Positions 8,735-17,243 of a stretch of 64,000 bases of DNA are shown in pieces. Every line of letters begins with the position of its first letter. The stretch's first letter is position 1. The stretch lies in contig CABUHO010000011.1 in assembly GCA_902491395.1 (NCBI GenBank), forward strand, positions 1-64,000, written 5' to 3'. This DNA comes from an uncultured Collinsella sp. GTDB taxonomy: Bacteria; Actinomycetota; Coriobacteriia; Coriobacteriales; Coriobacteriaceae. Under the pieces are notes generated by a model. It had not been told where the DNA came from, did no database searches, and worked only from the letters and a program-made list of their open reading frames with translations. A program made the position numbers and the translations under genes.

Positions 8735-9315
8735 TACTGCAACCTTCCCGTCAGATACACGCCCGACACATCGCGCACGCGCTCCACCAAATCGCGGAAC
8801 TTCATTAAGAACGCGACCTGCTGGGCATGCAGGCCAAAGTCATCGTCGAACACCGAGATGCCGGCCTTGGCAGAACCGCGAAAACCGCGCTCGTCGAGCA
8901 GTGCATCGCAGGCCTCGAGCAGCGACGGCACCGCCGCCTTGTCGAGCTGGCACTCGCCAAAGGAGCGGATGGCCTCGAACTTGGTCCTGGCCTCCCCCTC
9001 CGGCAGCGCGTCGACGAGCGAATAGAAGACATCCACCGGCACCGACAAGCGCGGCTCAAAGCAGTCGAGCACGCCGGTGTGGTGGCCCACGGCGAGCGTG
9101 TAGTACAGCACGTCGCAGGCCTCCTGGGGAACGTCTTCCTCGGTCTCCACAAACTTACGCGTGAGCTCATAGAAGACCACCTGGTCGGGCGCATGGCCCA
9201 GGCAGGGGTCGGCGACGCCCTCGGCGGCCTCGTCGCTTGCGCGCGAGGCATCGCCAAAGGAGCCGCCGAGCATACCAGGGCCCGCAAAGTAACCAGAGCG
9301 GTCCGTGAGCTCCAT
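8734..9315 (-). CDS. hyfJ: Formate hydrogenlyase assembly protein HycH/HyfJ
   Basis: A 193-residue cytoplasmic protein with the HycH signature: VVFYELTRKFVE near residue 46 followed by LYYTLAVGHHTGVLDCFEP. HycH and HyfJ act in assembly of the large subunit of formate hydrogenlyase and are not part of the finished complex. It is longer than E. coli HycH (136 residues) because of N-terminal additions and a C-terminal part rich in charged residues. It is packed between hyfI (adjacent) and hycI (one-base overlap). hycH would be an equally suitable name. Confidence 0.88.
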   Translation of the reverse strand: MELTDRSGYFAGPGMLGGSFGDASRASDEAAEGVADPCLGHAPDQVVFYELTRKFVETEEDVPQEACDVLYYTLAVGHHTGVLDCFEPRLSVPVDVFYSLVDALPEGEARTKFEAIRSFGECQLDKAAVPSLLEACDALLDERGFRGSAKAGISVFDDDFGLHAQQVAFLMKFRDLVERVRDVSGVYLTGRLQ

Positions 9316-10098
9316 CTAGCAACCTCCGGCCAGCACCAGATCCTGCAGCGCCGAATACACCTCGACGCGGCGCGGATCGTCCTGCTTATCGATGAGCAGC
9401 GCCATGGCACCGCGGATATCGCCCTTGGGCGCGCCCTCAAGCGTATCCATAAACTCATTGGCCAAATCGCGGCCGTAACGGTAGCCGCTCATGGCGCGAG
9501 CCTCGCGCTCGATGGCAACGCGCAGCTTGTACGGCACGCCGGGGTGCAGGATATCGGCCTGCTCGCCGGCGGCCTCCACCGTGGTCTCGGCATGGAGCTT
9601 TTGGTCAAGCAGGCCAAGTGCCATGGCAAAGCCGTAGATGGTCTGCGCGGGGCTGGGCGGGCAGCCGGGGATGTAGACATCGACCGGCAAGATCTTGTCC
9701 GTGCCACCCCAGACGCAGTAGTTGTCGTAGAAGATGCCGCCGGTGCAGCCGCACGCGCCATAGGACACCACGATCTTGGGATCGGGTGCGGCCTCAAAGG
9801 CGCGCAGGGCCGGCATGCGCATGGCACGCGTCACGGCACCGGTGTACAGCAACACATCGGCGTGACGGGGCGAGGGCACGACCTTGATGCCAAAACGCTC
9901 GACGTCGAAGACGGGCGTGATGGAACCGAAGATCTCGATCTCGCAGCCGTTGCAGCCGCCGCAGTCGACGCGGTAGACGTACACCGAGCGCTTAATCTTC
10001 TTAAGAAGGGTCGCCTTGGCTTTCTCGATGCTCTCGTCGAGCTCGATCTTGGTCGGGCGGTACTGAAGCCGCTCGGGCAAAAGCGTGGGTTCGGCCAT
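9316..10098 (-). CDS. hyfI: Hydrogenlyase small subunit HyfI (NuoB-like)
   Basis: A 260-residue Fe-S subunit homologous to NuoB and to HycG. It carries the [4Fe-4S] cluster that passes electrons to the [NiFe] site of HyfG. Cluster ligands are seen in CGGCNGCEIE (about residues 47-56), YGACGCTGG and IPGCPPSP. It has no signal peptide, as expected for the cytoplasm-facing arm of an energy-converting hydrogenase. The gene lies three bases after hyfH and abuts hyfJ. An extra C-terminal segment of about 90 residues after the NuoB fold matches the long HycG/HyfI type. Confidence 0.93.
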   Translation of the reverse strand: MAEPTLLPERLQYRPTKIELDESIEKAKATLLKKIKRSVYVYRVDCGGCNGCEIEIFGSITPVFDVERFGIKVVPSPRHADVLLYTGAVTRAMRMPALRAFEAAPDPKIVVSYGACGCTGGIFYDNYCVWGGTDKILPVDVYIPGCPPSPAQTIYGFAMALGLLDQKLHAETTVEAAGEQADILHPGVPYKLRVAIEREARAMSGYRYGRDLANEFMDTLEGAPKGDIRGAMALLIDKQDDPRRVEVYSALQDLVLAGGC

Positions 10099-10100
10099 GG

Positions 10101-10817
10101 TTACTCCTCCTTCGTATCAAAATCCATGATGATGCCCTCGACCGGCGCCGGACCGGCGGGAATCTCGGGCGCATCGGGGTTGAGCTCGCGGTCGATATAC
10201 TCCGGGTTCACGCCGTGGCCGCCCAGATACTCCATGCCGGGGCCCTGGGGCTCACCGGACGCAAGCGTCTCATTGGCAGCCATGCCGTGCGCGTTGCCGG
10301 TCTTTACGGCCGAGGCGGCGCGCAGGGCGTCAAGCTCGCGCTTGCACTCCTGACACATACCGACGGTACGGGCGGCCTGCTCGGCCTCCATGCCGCCGGC
10401 CTTTTGCAGCAGGCGTTTGGCGTAGTCGATCTCCTTGTGCGGGGCAAACGGCTTGCCGCAACGCGAACAGTGCTCGAGCGTATAGACGCTCTTGCTGGTG
10501 AGGTCGTCCTTGCTCATGACGGCCAGCTCAAACTCCTCGGTGAGCTTGATGGCCTCCATGGGGCAGGCTTCCTCGCAGCGGCCGCAAAAGATGCAGCGGC
10601 CGTAGTCGATCGACCAGGTGATGGTGTCGGCCGCAAGGTCGGTGTCCATGCGAATGGCATCGGCCGGGCACGCCACACCGCAGGCACCGCAGGCGATGCA
10701 GAGCTCGGCGTTGTGCTCGGGTTTGCCGCGCATGTCCTTGTTGGTGGGGAACGGCGCAAACGGGTACTTGACCGTCGCGTCGCCGGCCTTGGCGTTAACC
10801 TTCCAAAGCTTCAGCAT
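10101..10817 (-). CDS. hyfH: Hydrogenlyase ferredoxin-like subunit HyfH (NuoI-like)
   Basis: A 238-residue protein with two [4Fe-4S] motifs, CIACGACGVACP and CIFCGRCEEACP, as in NuoI, HycF and HyfH. Beyond these is a third Cys cluster (HCSRCGKPF and MCQECKRE), followed by an acidic, Gly/Pro-rich tail of about 60 residues longer than in E. coli homologues. The subunit links electrons from the formate dehydrogenase arm to HyfI. The start at 10817 has GGAGG upstream and sits just inside the hyfG stop; the longer open frame overlaps hyfG and lacks family similarity. Confidence 0.92.
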   Translation of the reverse strand: MLKLWKVNAKAGDATVKYPFAPFPTNKDMRGKPEHNAELCIACGACGVACPADAIRMDTDLAADTITWSIDYGRCIFCGRCEEACPMEAIKLTEEFELAVMSKDDLTSKSVYTLEHCSRCGKPFAPHKEIDYAKRLLQKAGGMEAEQAARTVGMCQECKRELDALRAASAVKTGNAHGMAANETLASGEPQGPGMEYLGGHGVNPEYIDRELNPDAPEIPAGPAPVEGIIMDFDTKEE

Positions 10818-10818
10818 A

Positions 10819-12591
10819 TTAGAGCGCCTCCTCATCGAGCGGAGCGGCCATGGTGCCCTCGCCCGCGAGCGGCGACTTGTCGCGCCAGACGTTCTCGAAC
10901 TGCTCCTTGTCGAGCACGTGGTCGCGCTTGGCGGCGACATCGGTCACCGTCACGCGGTCGGTGCAGGAGTAGCACGGGTCGAGCGAGCCGACGATCAGCG
11001 CCGCATCGCCCACGGTGTTGCCGCGGAACATGTAGCGCAGGACCGGCCAGTTGCTGTACGTAGCGGCCTTGGCGCGCCAGCGGTAGCACTTCTGGTTATT
11101 GCCGAGCATGGCCCAGTGCACGTCCTCGCCGCGCGGCGCCTCGGTGGCGCCGATGGCGTACTTGTGCGGGGTGTACTCCCAATCCGTGGTGAGGATGGGG
11201 CCCGACGGGCAGTTCTCGAGCATGGTCTCGATCATGTCGATCGAATCGTAGACCTCCTGGATGCGAACGGCGGTACGGCCGAAGGCATCGCAGGTGTCAG
11301 CCGTAGCGGCGTGCATCTTTTGGACGTCCGGATCGGCGTAGCCGTCGAAGGGATGGTCAAAGCGCACGTCACGAGCATAGCCCGAGCCACGCATGAGCGG
11401 GCCGACCGGCGAGAAGTCGCGAGCGATCTTTCGGTCCAGAATGCCGATACCGCTCGTACGCTCGATAAAGTTGGGCGTGGAGAGCAGCATGTCGACGAGT
11501 TCTTGAACCTCGGAGCGCAGCTGGTGGATGGTCGTGAGCGTGGAGAGCTTCTGCTCGGCCAAAATGTCGCGACGCACGCCACCGATCACGTTGAGGCCAT
11601 AGGTCTTGCGGTGACCGGAGAGCTTCTCGGCCAGGTCCATGGACTTCTCGCGGACGCGGAAGAACTGCTGGAAGCCGGAGTCGAAGCCCGTGTAGTGCGA
11701 CGCTAGACCAATGTTGAGCAGATGCGAGTGCAGGCGCTCGACCTCGAGCATGATGGCACGGATGTACTGGGCGCGCGGCGGGACATGAATGCCCTGGGCG
11801 CGCTCGACGGCCTCGGCATAGGCCACCGAGTGGGCGCAGCCGCAGATGCCGCAGATACGGTCGGCGAGGAACGTCACGGCGTCATAGTTCAGGCGCGTCT
11901 CGGCGACCTTCTCCATGCCGCGGTGCACGTAGAACAGACGGTAGTCGGCATCGACGATCGTCTCGCCCTCAACGAACAGGCGGAAGTGGCCAGGCTCGTC
12001 GGAGGTAATGTGCAGCGGGCCCATGGGGACGAGCGTGGTCTCCTTGCCCTTGGTGTCGGCCAAGAACTCGTAGTTTTCCATGTCGCTCGCGGGAGCGGGA
12101 CGGAAGCGGTAGTCCATGGAGTCCTTGCGCAGCGGGTACAGGCCGCTGGGCCAGTCATCGGGCAGTACCAGGCGGCGACGGTCGGGCAGACCCTCGGGGA
12201 TCAGGCCGAACATGTCGCGCAGCTCGCGCTCGCCCCACACGCAGGCGGGGACGAACGGCGTCACGGACGGGAACGTCATCTTGGCGGGATCGACCTCGGC
12301 GCGCACGGTCACCCAGCCGGGGTCCTCCCCCTCCATGGAGATGACGTAATACACGGCGTAGCGGCCGCACAGGCTGCGCTCATCGTTGCCGATGATCACG
12401 GGAATCCAGCCGTAGCGCTCGTAATACAGGTAGTGGACGGCCTCGGGCAGCTTGTCCTGCTTGACGGTAATCGTCAGCTGGTCCTCGCACTGCCACTCGA
12501 CCTTCTCGATAGCGCCCGGCACTGCGGCGCGCAGGGCCTCGACGTGGCTTTCGCAACGACGAGCGTAGTCCTTCTTTTCAGGTTCTGCCAT
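10819..12591 (-). CDS. hyfG: [NiFe]-hydrogenase large subunit HyfG (NuoC-NuoD fusion)
   Basis: A 590-residue catalytic subunit. Residues 1 to about 160 resemble NuoC; the remainder resembles NuoD and group 4 [NiFe] hydrogenases. Both nickel-binding motifs are intact: RICGICGCAHS at about 244-254 and DPCYSCTDR at about 538-546, so it should be an active proton-reducing hydrogenase and not a respiratory complex I subunit. About 44 residues follow the C-terminal motif and are the expected substrate of HycI. The stop is embedded at the start of hyfH. E. coli HycE has 569 residues with the same fusion, so the length is normal. Confidence 0.95.
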   Translation of the reverse strand: MAEPEKKDYARRCESHVEALRAAVPGAIEKVEWQCEDQLTITVKQDKLPEAVHYLYYERYGWIPVIIGNDERSLCGRYAVYYVISMEGEDPGWVTVRAEVDPAKMTFPSVTPFVPACVWGERELRDMFGLIPEGLPDRRRLVLPDDWPSGLYPLRKDSMDYRFRPAPASDMENYEFLADTKGKETTLVPMGPLHITSDEPGHFRLFVEGETIVDADYRLFYVHRGMEKVAETRLNYDAVTFLADRICGICGCAHSVAYAEAVERAQGIHVPPRAQYIRAIMLEVERLHSHLLNIGLASHYTGFDSGFQQFFRVREKSMDLAEKLSGHRKTYGLNVIGGVRRDILAEQKLSTLTTIHQLRSEVQELVDMLLSTPNFIERTSGIGILDRKIARDFSPVGPLMRGSGYARDVRFDHPFDGYADPDVQKMHAATADTCDAFGRTAVRIQEVYDSIDMIETMLENCPSGPILTTDWEYTPHKYAIGATEAPRGEDVHWAMLGNNQKCYRWRAKAATYSNWPVLRYMFRGNTVGDAALIVGSLDPCYSCTDRVTVTDVAAKRDHVLDKEQFENVWRDKSPLAGEGTMAAPLDEEAL

Positions 12592-12595
12592 GGTG

Positions 12596-14161
12596 CTAAT
12601 TCACCTCGCTTGTCTTGGTCTGGGAACTGAACACCATGCGGTAGAGAGGAGCCTCGTGGAGCTCTTCGACGCTCTGGTTCAAAACGACGGACGTTGCATC
12701 CTCGACGCCGCTCGTGATGGCGACCGGGGTGGCGATACCGAACCACATGACCACGATCGCGAGGGCGATCTCGGGGATGATCATGAGGGCGGGCACCTCG
12801 TGGCGCTTCATGCCCTCGGGCGCCTTGCCGAAGATGGACTTGAGCGCGATGCCGGTAAGGGCAAAGTACACGCCGGTGAGGCCAATGGCCACGAGCACGA
12901 CCACCCAGATGGGACCGGACTGGATGCCGGCCACGAAGGTGAGGAACTCGGAGATGAACAGGGCGAACGGCGGGAAGGCGGCGAGCGCGAGCAGGGCGAT
13001 GATGGTGAGCGCTGCCGTGACGGGAGCGATCTCGACGACGCCCTTGATCTTGTTCAGGTCGCGGGTGTGGTAGATGTGCTGGATGTTACCGGCCATGCAG
13101 AAGGCGAGCGCCTTCGTGAAACCGTGGAAGATGCAGTGCAGCAGGCAGGCGGCGATACCGAGCGGACCACCGATACCCAGGCACAGCGCGACCACGCCGA
13201 CGTTGTCGACGGAGGAGTACGCGAAGCGGCGCTTGATATCGTCCTGCTTAAAGATGCACAGGGCGGCCACCAGGATGGACAGCGTGCCCAGGATGAGCAG
13301 GAGCGTACGCGGATAGGTGTCGCCCACCGTGACGATGGACAGGGAGTAGAAGCGGATGATCACCAGCATGGCGCACTTGAGCAGCACGCCCGAGAGCAGC
13401 GCGGAGACCGGGCTCGGAGCCTGGGAGTGCGCGTCGGGCAGCCAGGTGTGCATGGGGAACAGGCCCGCCTTGGTGCCGAAGCCGATGACGATGAACGCGA
13501 ACGCGAGGCGCACGAGCATCGGGTCGAACTGGTCGGCGTAGGGCATGATGGAGGTGAGGAAGGCTGCCTCATGCGAGTTGGGCATGATATCGGCGGCATT
13601 CGCGTAGATGAGCAGCGTGCCGAACAGGCCGAAGGCCACGCCGGCGGTGCAGACCATCGCGTACTTCCAAGACGCCTCGAGCGCCTGCTTGTTCTTGTAG
13701 ATGCCCACGAGGAACACGGTCGACAGCGTGGTGGCCTCGACCGCCGCCCAGGTGAGGATGATGTTGTTGGACAGGCAGGCGAGCAGCATCGTGAAGACAA
13801 AAAGGCTAAACAGCGCGTAGTACTGCTTGGTGCGCTCGGCCGGCATGGTCTTCTCCTCGATATCGATCTTGATATAGGAGATGGAGTACACGCCGGTGAT
13901 GAACCCGATGATGCCTACCAGAAGGACGAAGATCGACGAGAGCGAATCGAGATGGAGCCACAGGCCCAAAGCGTCGATATTCTGCCCGCTCGAAAGCATG
14001 GTTCCCGCAGTGACGACCGAAAGGACGAGGGTCGCCGCGACGGAGATGGTGTTGAGCCCCGCGAAGACGCTGTAGGACGTCGTCTTGGGGAGCGCAGCCA
14101 TAATCAGGGAGAACACGAGGGGACAAGCGAGCAGGGCGACCGTCAGCATTGAAACATCCAT
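12596..14161 (-). CDS. hyfF: Hydrogenlyase membrane subunit HyfF (NuoL/M/N family)
   Basis: A 521-residue polytopic membrane protein with about 13-14 hydrophobic segments and the proton-translocating signature of the Mrp/NuoLMN family, including the conserved Glu in WAAVEATTLS, the Lys in GTKAGLFPMHTWLPDAH, and KRRFAYSSV. It is one of three such subunits here (with HyfB and HyfD), the hallmark of the 12-gene Hyf type as opposed to the shorter Hyc type. It lies four bases before hyfG. Ion pumping is inferred from family; direct evidence for Hyf complexes is limited. Confidence 0.92.
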   Translation of the reverse strand: MDVSMLTVALLACPLVFSLIMAALPKTTSYSVFAGLNTISVAATLVLSVVTAGTMLSSGQNIDALGLWLHLDSLSSIFVLLVGIIGFITGVYSISYIKIDIEEKTMPAERTKQYYALFSLFVFTMLLACLSNNIILTWAAVEATTLSTVFLVGIYKNKQALEASWKYAMVCTAGVAFGLFGTLLIYANAADIMPNSHEAAFLTSIMPYADQFDPMLVRLAFAFIVIGFGTKAGLFPMHTWLPDAHSQAPSPVSALLSGVLLKCAMLVIIRFYSLSIVTVGDTYPRTLLLILGTLSILVAALCIFKQDDIKRRFAYSSVDNVGVVALCLGIGGPLGIAACLLHCIFHGFTKALAFCMAGNIQHIYHTRDLNKIKGVVEIAPVTAALTIIALLALAAFPPFALFISEFLTFVAGIQSGPIWVVVLVAIGLTGVYFALTGIALKSIFGKAPEGMKRHEVPALMIIPEIALAIVVMWFGIATPVAITSGVEDATSVVLNQSVEELHEAPLYRMVFSSQTKTSEVN

Positions 14162-14164
14162 GGC

Positions 14165-14818
14165 CTACCCCTTCAATTCGGTAAGGTCGTGGGAGTCGAG
14201 CGACTTGGTGTCGTTCCAGATCCTCACGACGACGGCGGACATGATGATGACGGCGAAAATGGCGTCGGTGGCGATGCCGATCTCGATGATCTCGGGGGCC
14301 GTGGGCGCGAGCAGGGCGAGCGTCACGTGGCTACCGTTCTCCATAAGGCAGTACCCGAAGATCTGCTTGAGGATGTTGCGCTGGGAGATGATGCACGTGA
14401 GGCCGACGAAGAAGTGCGCGAAGCTGATGGCGAGGGCCGGAGTAGCCACCTCGGCGGTGGGCAGACTCAGGCGCGTGACCACCGCGAAGCAGATGGCCAC
14501 CTCCAGACCGGTGAGGATGATGGTCCAGGCCGGCTTGATGGAGGAGGTCAGCGTGCTATCGGCAGGCGAACCCATCTTTTTGTAGGCACGGTTGAGAATG
14601 AACGGAACGAGGATCACCTTGGTGACGAAGGCCGACGCGGCCCACATGAGAAGCTCGGTGGCACCGGTGGTGAGGCCCAGGGTGAGCAGCACGCCCACCA
14701 GAACAACCGACTGGATCGCGTACCACTTGATGGCGGACGGGATGGTCTTCGAGACGACCACCATGGTGGAGGTCACGATCAGAAGACCGCCCAGGATATT
14801 GACTAACGAATAACCCAT
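14165..14818 (-). CDS. hyfE: Hydrogenlyase membrane subunit HyfE
   Basis: A 217-residue membrane protein with about six hydrophobic segments, matching HyfE (216 residues in E. coli) and containing a NuoK-like part in the C-terminal half. The HyfE-type subunit is present in Hyf but absent from Hyc, which supports naming the cluster hyf. The genes on both sides are three to ten bases away. Like NuoK it may contribute buried acidic residues to ion transfer, but that is inferred. Confidence 0.88.
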   Translation of the reverse strand: MGYSLVNILGGLLIVTSTMVVVSKTIPSAIKWYAIQSVVLVGVLLTLGLTTGATELLMWAASAFVTKVILVPFILNRAYKKMGSPADSTLTSSIKPAWTIILTGLEVAICFAVVTRLSLPTAEVATPALAISFAHFFVGLTCIISQRNILKQIFGYCLMENGSHVTLALLAPTAPEIIEIGIATDAIFAVIIMSAVVVRIWNDTKSLDSHDLTELKG

Positions 14819-14828
14819 GTCCTACCTC

Positions 14829-16286
14829 CTAACCCATCCAACTAGAGGACAGAGGACCGGCGACGACGACCATGATCATGAGGACGACGAACACGAACGC
14901 CATGGCGCGCGGAAGGGGCTGGCCGGCGGCCACGGTCTCGCTCGGCTCACCGGGCAGGACCTTACCCATCCAACGCAGGAACCATGCGAAGGTGGCGACG
15001 GTCTCGACGACCATGACGCACACGAGGACGAAGATGACCGTGTTGGAAGCACCAACCGCGAAGCCACCGGAAATAATCTGGAACTTGGAGAAGAACGTGC
15101 TCATGGGGGGCACGCCGGCGATAGCGGTCGCGGCGACCGCGAAGCCCACGCCCGTGACCGGGTACTTCTTCATGAGGCCCTGGATCTTGGGCAACATACG
15201 GGTTCCCAGCGTGAAGCTGAGGGAGCCGGCGATGAGGAAGAACAGGGTCTTGGTGAACGCGTGGTTGAAGATGTGCTCGACGGCGCCGTTGAACGCCATC
15301 TGGCTTCCGAACACGGAGAGGCCCAGGCCGAAGAACACGTAGGCGAGCTGCGCGATCGTCGAGAAGGCGAGCAGGCGCTTCATATCCTTCTGGGGCAGGT
15401 ACATGAGGAAGCCGAAGAGCATGGTCACGACGGCATCGATAATGGCGACCCAACCGACGATCTCGGGGATATCGCCGGCACTCGCAAGAGCGCGGGCGAA
15501 CACGCACACGCCGACCTTAACCATGGACGCGCCATGGAGGTAGGCGGAAACGGGCGTGGGGGCCTCCATTGCGGAGGGCAGCCACATGTAGAGCGGGAAC
15601 TGGGCGGACTTGGCCCAAGCGGCGAACAGGATGAGCAGCAGCACGACGGTCTTCATACCGGAATCGAGCTGGGAGATCGCGCTCAGCGCGAACGTGCCGG
15701 TTCCGGCGAACAGGAAGGCCGCGCCGATGTAGAGTCCCAGAGCGCCGATGTGAGTGATGATGAGCGCCTTCATACCAGCCTTCTTGGCCGTGGGCGTCAT
15801 GTAGTAGCTGATGAGGCCCCAGGAGCACACACCGGTGATCTCGAAGAAAACGAGCTGGCCGACGATGGTGGAGCTGTAGGCGAGACCGGCCATGGCGCCG
15901 ATGAACGTGGAGAAGTACACGTAGAAGCGACGACGGGGCGCGTCGGGATGCTCCTTGTTCTTATCGCTCATATACGGGAACGAATAGATGACGACGAGCA
16001 GACCGATAGCGACGAACGCGGGTGCGAGTAGCGTGCTCATCCGGTCGAATATGAAGCCCATGACCAAGGTCTGACCCATACTCGCCCAGGTTACATCGAC
16101 CGCGTTCATGCCGTTTCCGGCAAACGTCGCGGCCAAGCCAACGGAAGCGACCGTGGCGATGCCGCCGGCGAAGGCGCAGATCCATTTAGCGTAGGGACGC
16201 GGCAGCATGACGATGAGCAGGGAGCCCAGCATGGGGACGGCGATCGCCACCATGGCAAAGAGGGACAAGCTCGATTCGATTGACAT
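14829..16286 (-). CDS. hyfD: Hydrogenlyase membrane subunit HyfD (NuoL/M/N family)
   Basis: A 485-residue polytopic membrane protein with about 14 hydrophobic segments. Family features include FEITGVCSWGLISYY, SAQFPLYMWLPSAMEAPTP and the Lys in KDMKRLLAFSTIAQ. Length matches E. coli HyfD (479). It is the second of three antiporter-like subunits, placed between hyfC and hyfE exactly as in the E. coli hyf operon. The start ATG at 16286 is preceded by a purine-rich GGGAGAAGGGAG-like stretch. Confidence 0.92.
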   Translation of the reverse strand: MSIESSLSLFAMVAIAVPMLGSLLIVMLPRPYAKWICAFAGGIATVASVGLAATFAGNGMNAVDVTWASMGQTLVMGFIFDRMSTLLAPAFVAIGLLVVIYSFPYMSDKNKEHPDAPRRRFYVYFSTFIGAMAGLAYSSTIVGQLVFFEITGVCSWGLISYYMTPTAKKAGMKALIITHIGALGLYIGAAFLFAGTGTFALSAISQLDSGMKTVVLLLILFAAWAKSAQFPLYMWLPSAMEAPTPVSAYLHGASMVKVGVCVFARALASAGDIPEIVGWVAIIDAVVTMLFGFLMYLPQKDMKRLLAFSTIAQLAYVFFGLGLSVFGSQMAFNGAVEHIFNHAFTKTLFFLIAGSLSFTLGTRMLPKIQGLMKKYPVTGVGFAVAATAIAGVPPMSTFFSKFQIISGGFAVGASNTVIFVLVCVMVVETVATFAWFLRWMGKVLPGEPSETVAAGQPLPRAMAFVFVVLMIMVVVAGPLSSSWMG

Positions 16287-16302
16287 AGTTTCTCCCTTCT
16301 CC

Positions 16303-17226
16303 CTACACGCCTACGACGACGAAGACGAACGCGAGGACCGCGATGCCGACGACGGCCCAGGTCTGGTTACCGAGCACCTTGAAGCGCGAACGGGAAACGG
16401 AGTTCTCGAGCACGCCGCAGACGACGAAATCGACCAGGCACTTGACGAGGAAGACGACGGCACCCACGAGAGCGGTGACGCCGATGGTCGCGGGCTCTCC
16501 CCAGGGGATGAAGATGGAGGTGAACCAAGCGACGACCACGACCTGCTTCATGCCCATGGCGAGCTTCATCATGGCCAGGGACGGGCCGGAGAGCTCGGCG
16601 AGCGGGCCCTCCTGGAGCTCCTGCTCGGCTTCGGCCTGATCGAACGGAAGCTTGCCGAGCTCCATGTAACAGGCGGCCGCGAAGGCGACGCCAGCGAGGA
16701 TAACGGCGACGACGCTCGAGACGTTGCCCGTAACGATGTGCTGACCCATGGTCGCAATGTCCGTGGAGCCGCACACGATGGCGACGGTAAACAGAGTGAT
16801 GAGCATGGACGGCTCGATGAGCACGCTCATGAGGAGCTCGCGGATACCGCCGAAGCCCGCGTAGGCGTTGGAGGAATCCACGCCGGACAGCGCGAAGAAG
16901 AAGCGGGACAGCGCGAGCGCGTACATGATGGTGATGGCGTCACCAAAGACGGGCATGGGGCTCTCGAGCGTGAACATGGGCAGGCCCATGGCGAGCATGA
17001 ACGACACCGCGAGGAACAGCGGCGGCATGATGCGCAGCACGAAGCTCGAGTCGGAACTCACGGACTCGGGACGCGCCATGAGCTTCGCGAGGTCCCGGTA
17101 ATCCTGAAGGATGGACGGACCGCGGCGATTGTGCATCTTCGCGCGAATCACACGGGCGAGGCCGGAGAAGAAGGGCGCGACCAGCATGACCACGAGGCCC
17201 TGCGCTATCGCAAGAACGATGTTCAT
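16303..17226 (-). CDS. hyfC: Hydrogenlyase membrane anchor HyfC (NuoH-like)
   Basis: A 307-residue membrane protein homologous to NuoH, HycD and HyfC, the subunit joining the soluble hydrogenase arm to the membrane arm. The early cytoplasmic loop motif AKMHNRRGPSILQDYRDLAK is typical, as is the acidic loop KLPFDQAEAEQELQEGPLAE. About eight hydrophobic segments are seen. The start was placed at 17226, preceded by GGGGAGAGG; the same open frame extends to 17577 but only through the hyfB coding region in another frame. Confidence 0.93.
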   Translation of the reverse strand: MNIVLAIAQGLVVMLVAPFFSGLARVIRAKMHNRRGPSILQDYRDLAKLMARPESVSSDSSFVLRIMPPLFLAVSFMLAMGLPMFTLESPMPVFGDAITIMYALALSRFFFALSGVDSSNAYAGFGGIRELLMSVLIEPSMLITLFTVAIVCGSTDIATMGQHIVTGNVSSVVAVILAGVAFAAACYMELGKLPFDQAEAEQELQEGPLAELSGPSLAMMKLAMGMKQVVVVAWFTSIFIPWGEPATIGVTALVGAVVFLVKCLVDFVVCGVLENSVSRSRFKVLGNQTWAVVGIAVLAFVFVVVGV

Positions 17227-17243
17227 AATATCCTCTCCCCTCT

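Noticed and set aside
12590..14152. Long plus-strand frame opposite hyfF, and similar ones opposite hyfB and hyfD
   Set aside because: Sequences are Asp/His/Gly/Arg-rich mirror translations of membrane-protein genes; no start sites or domains.
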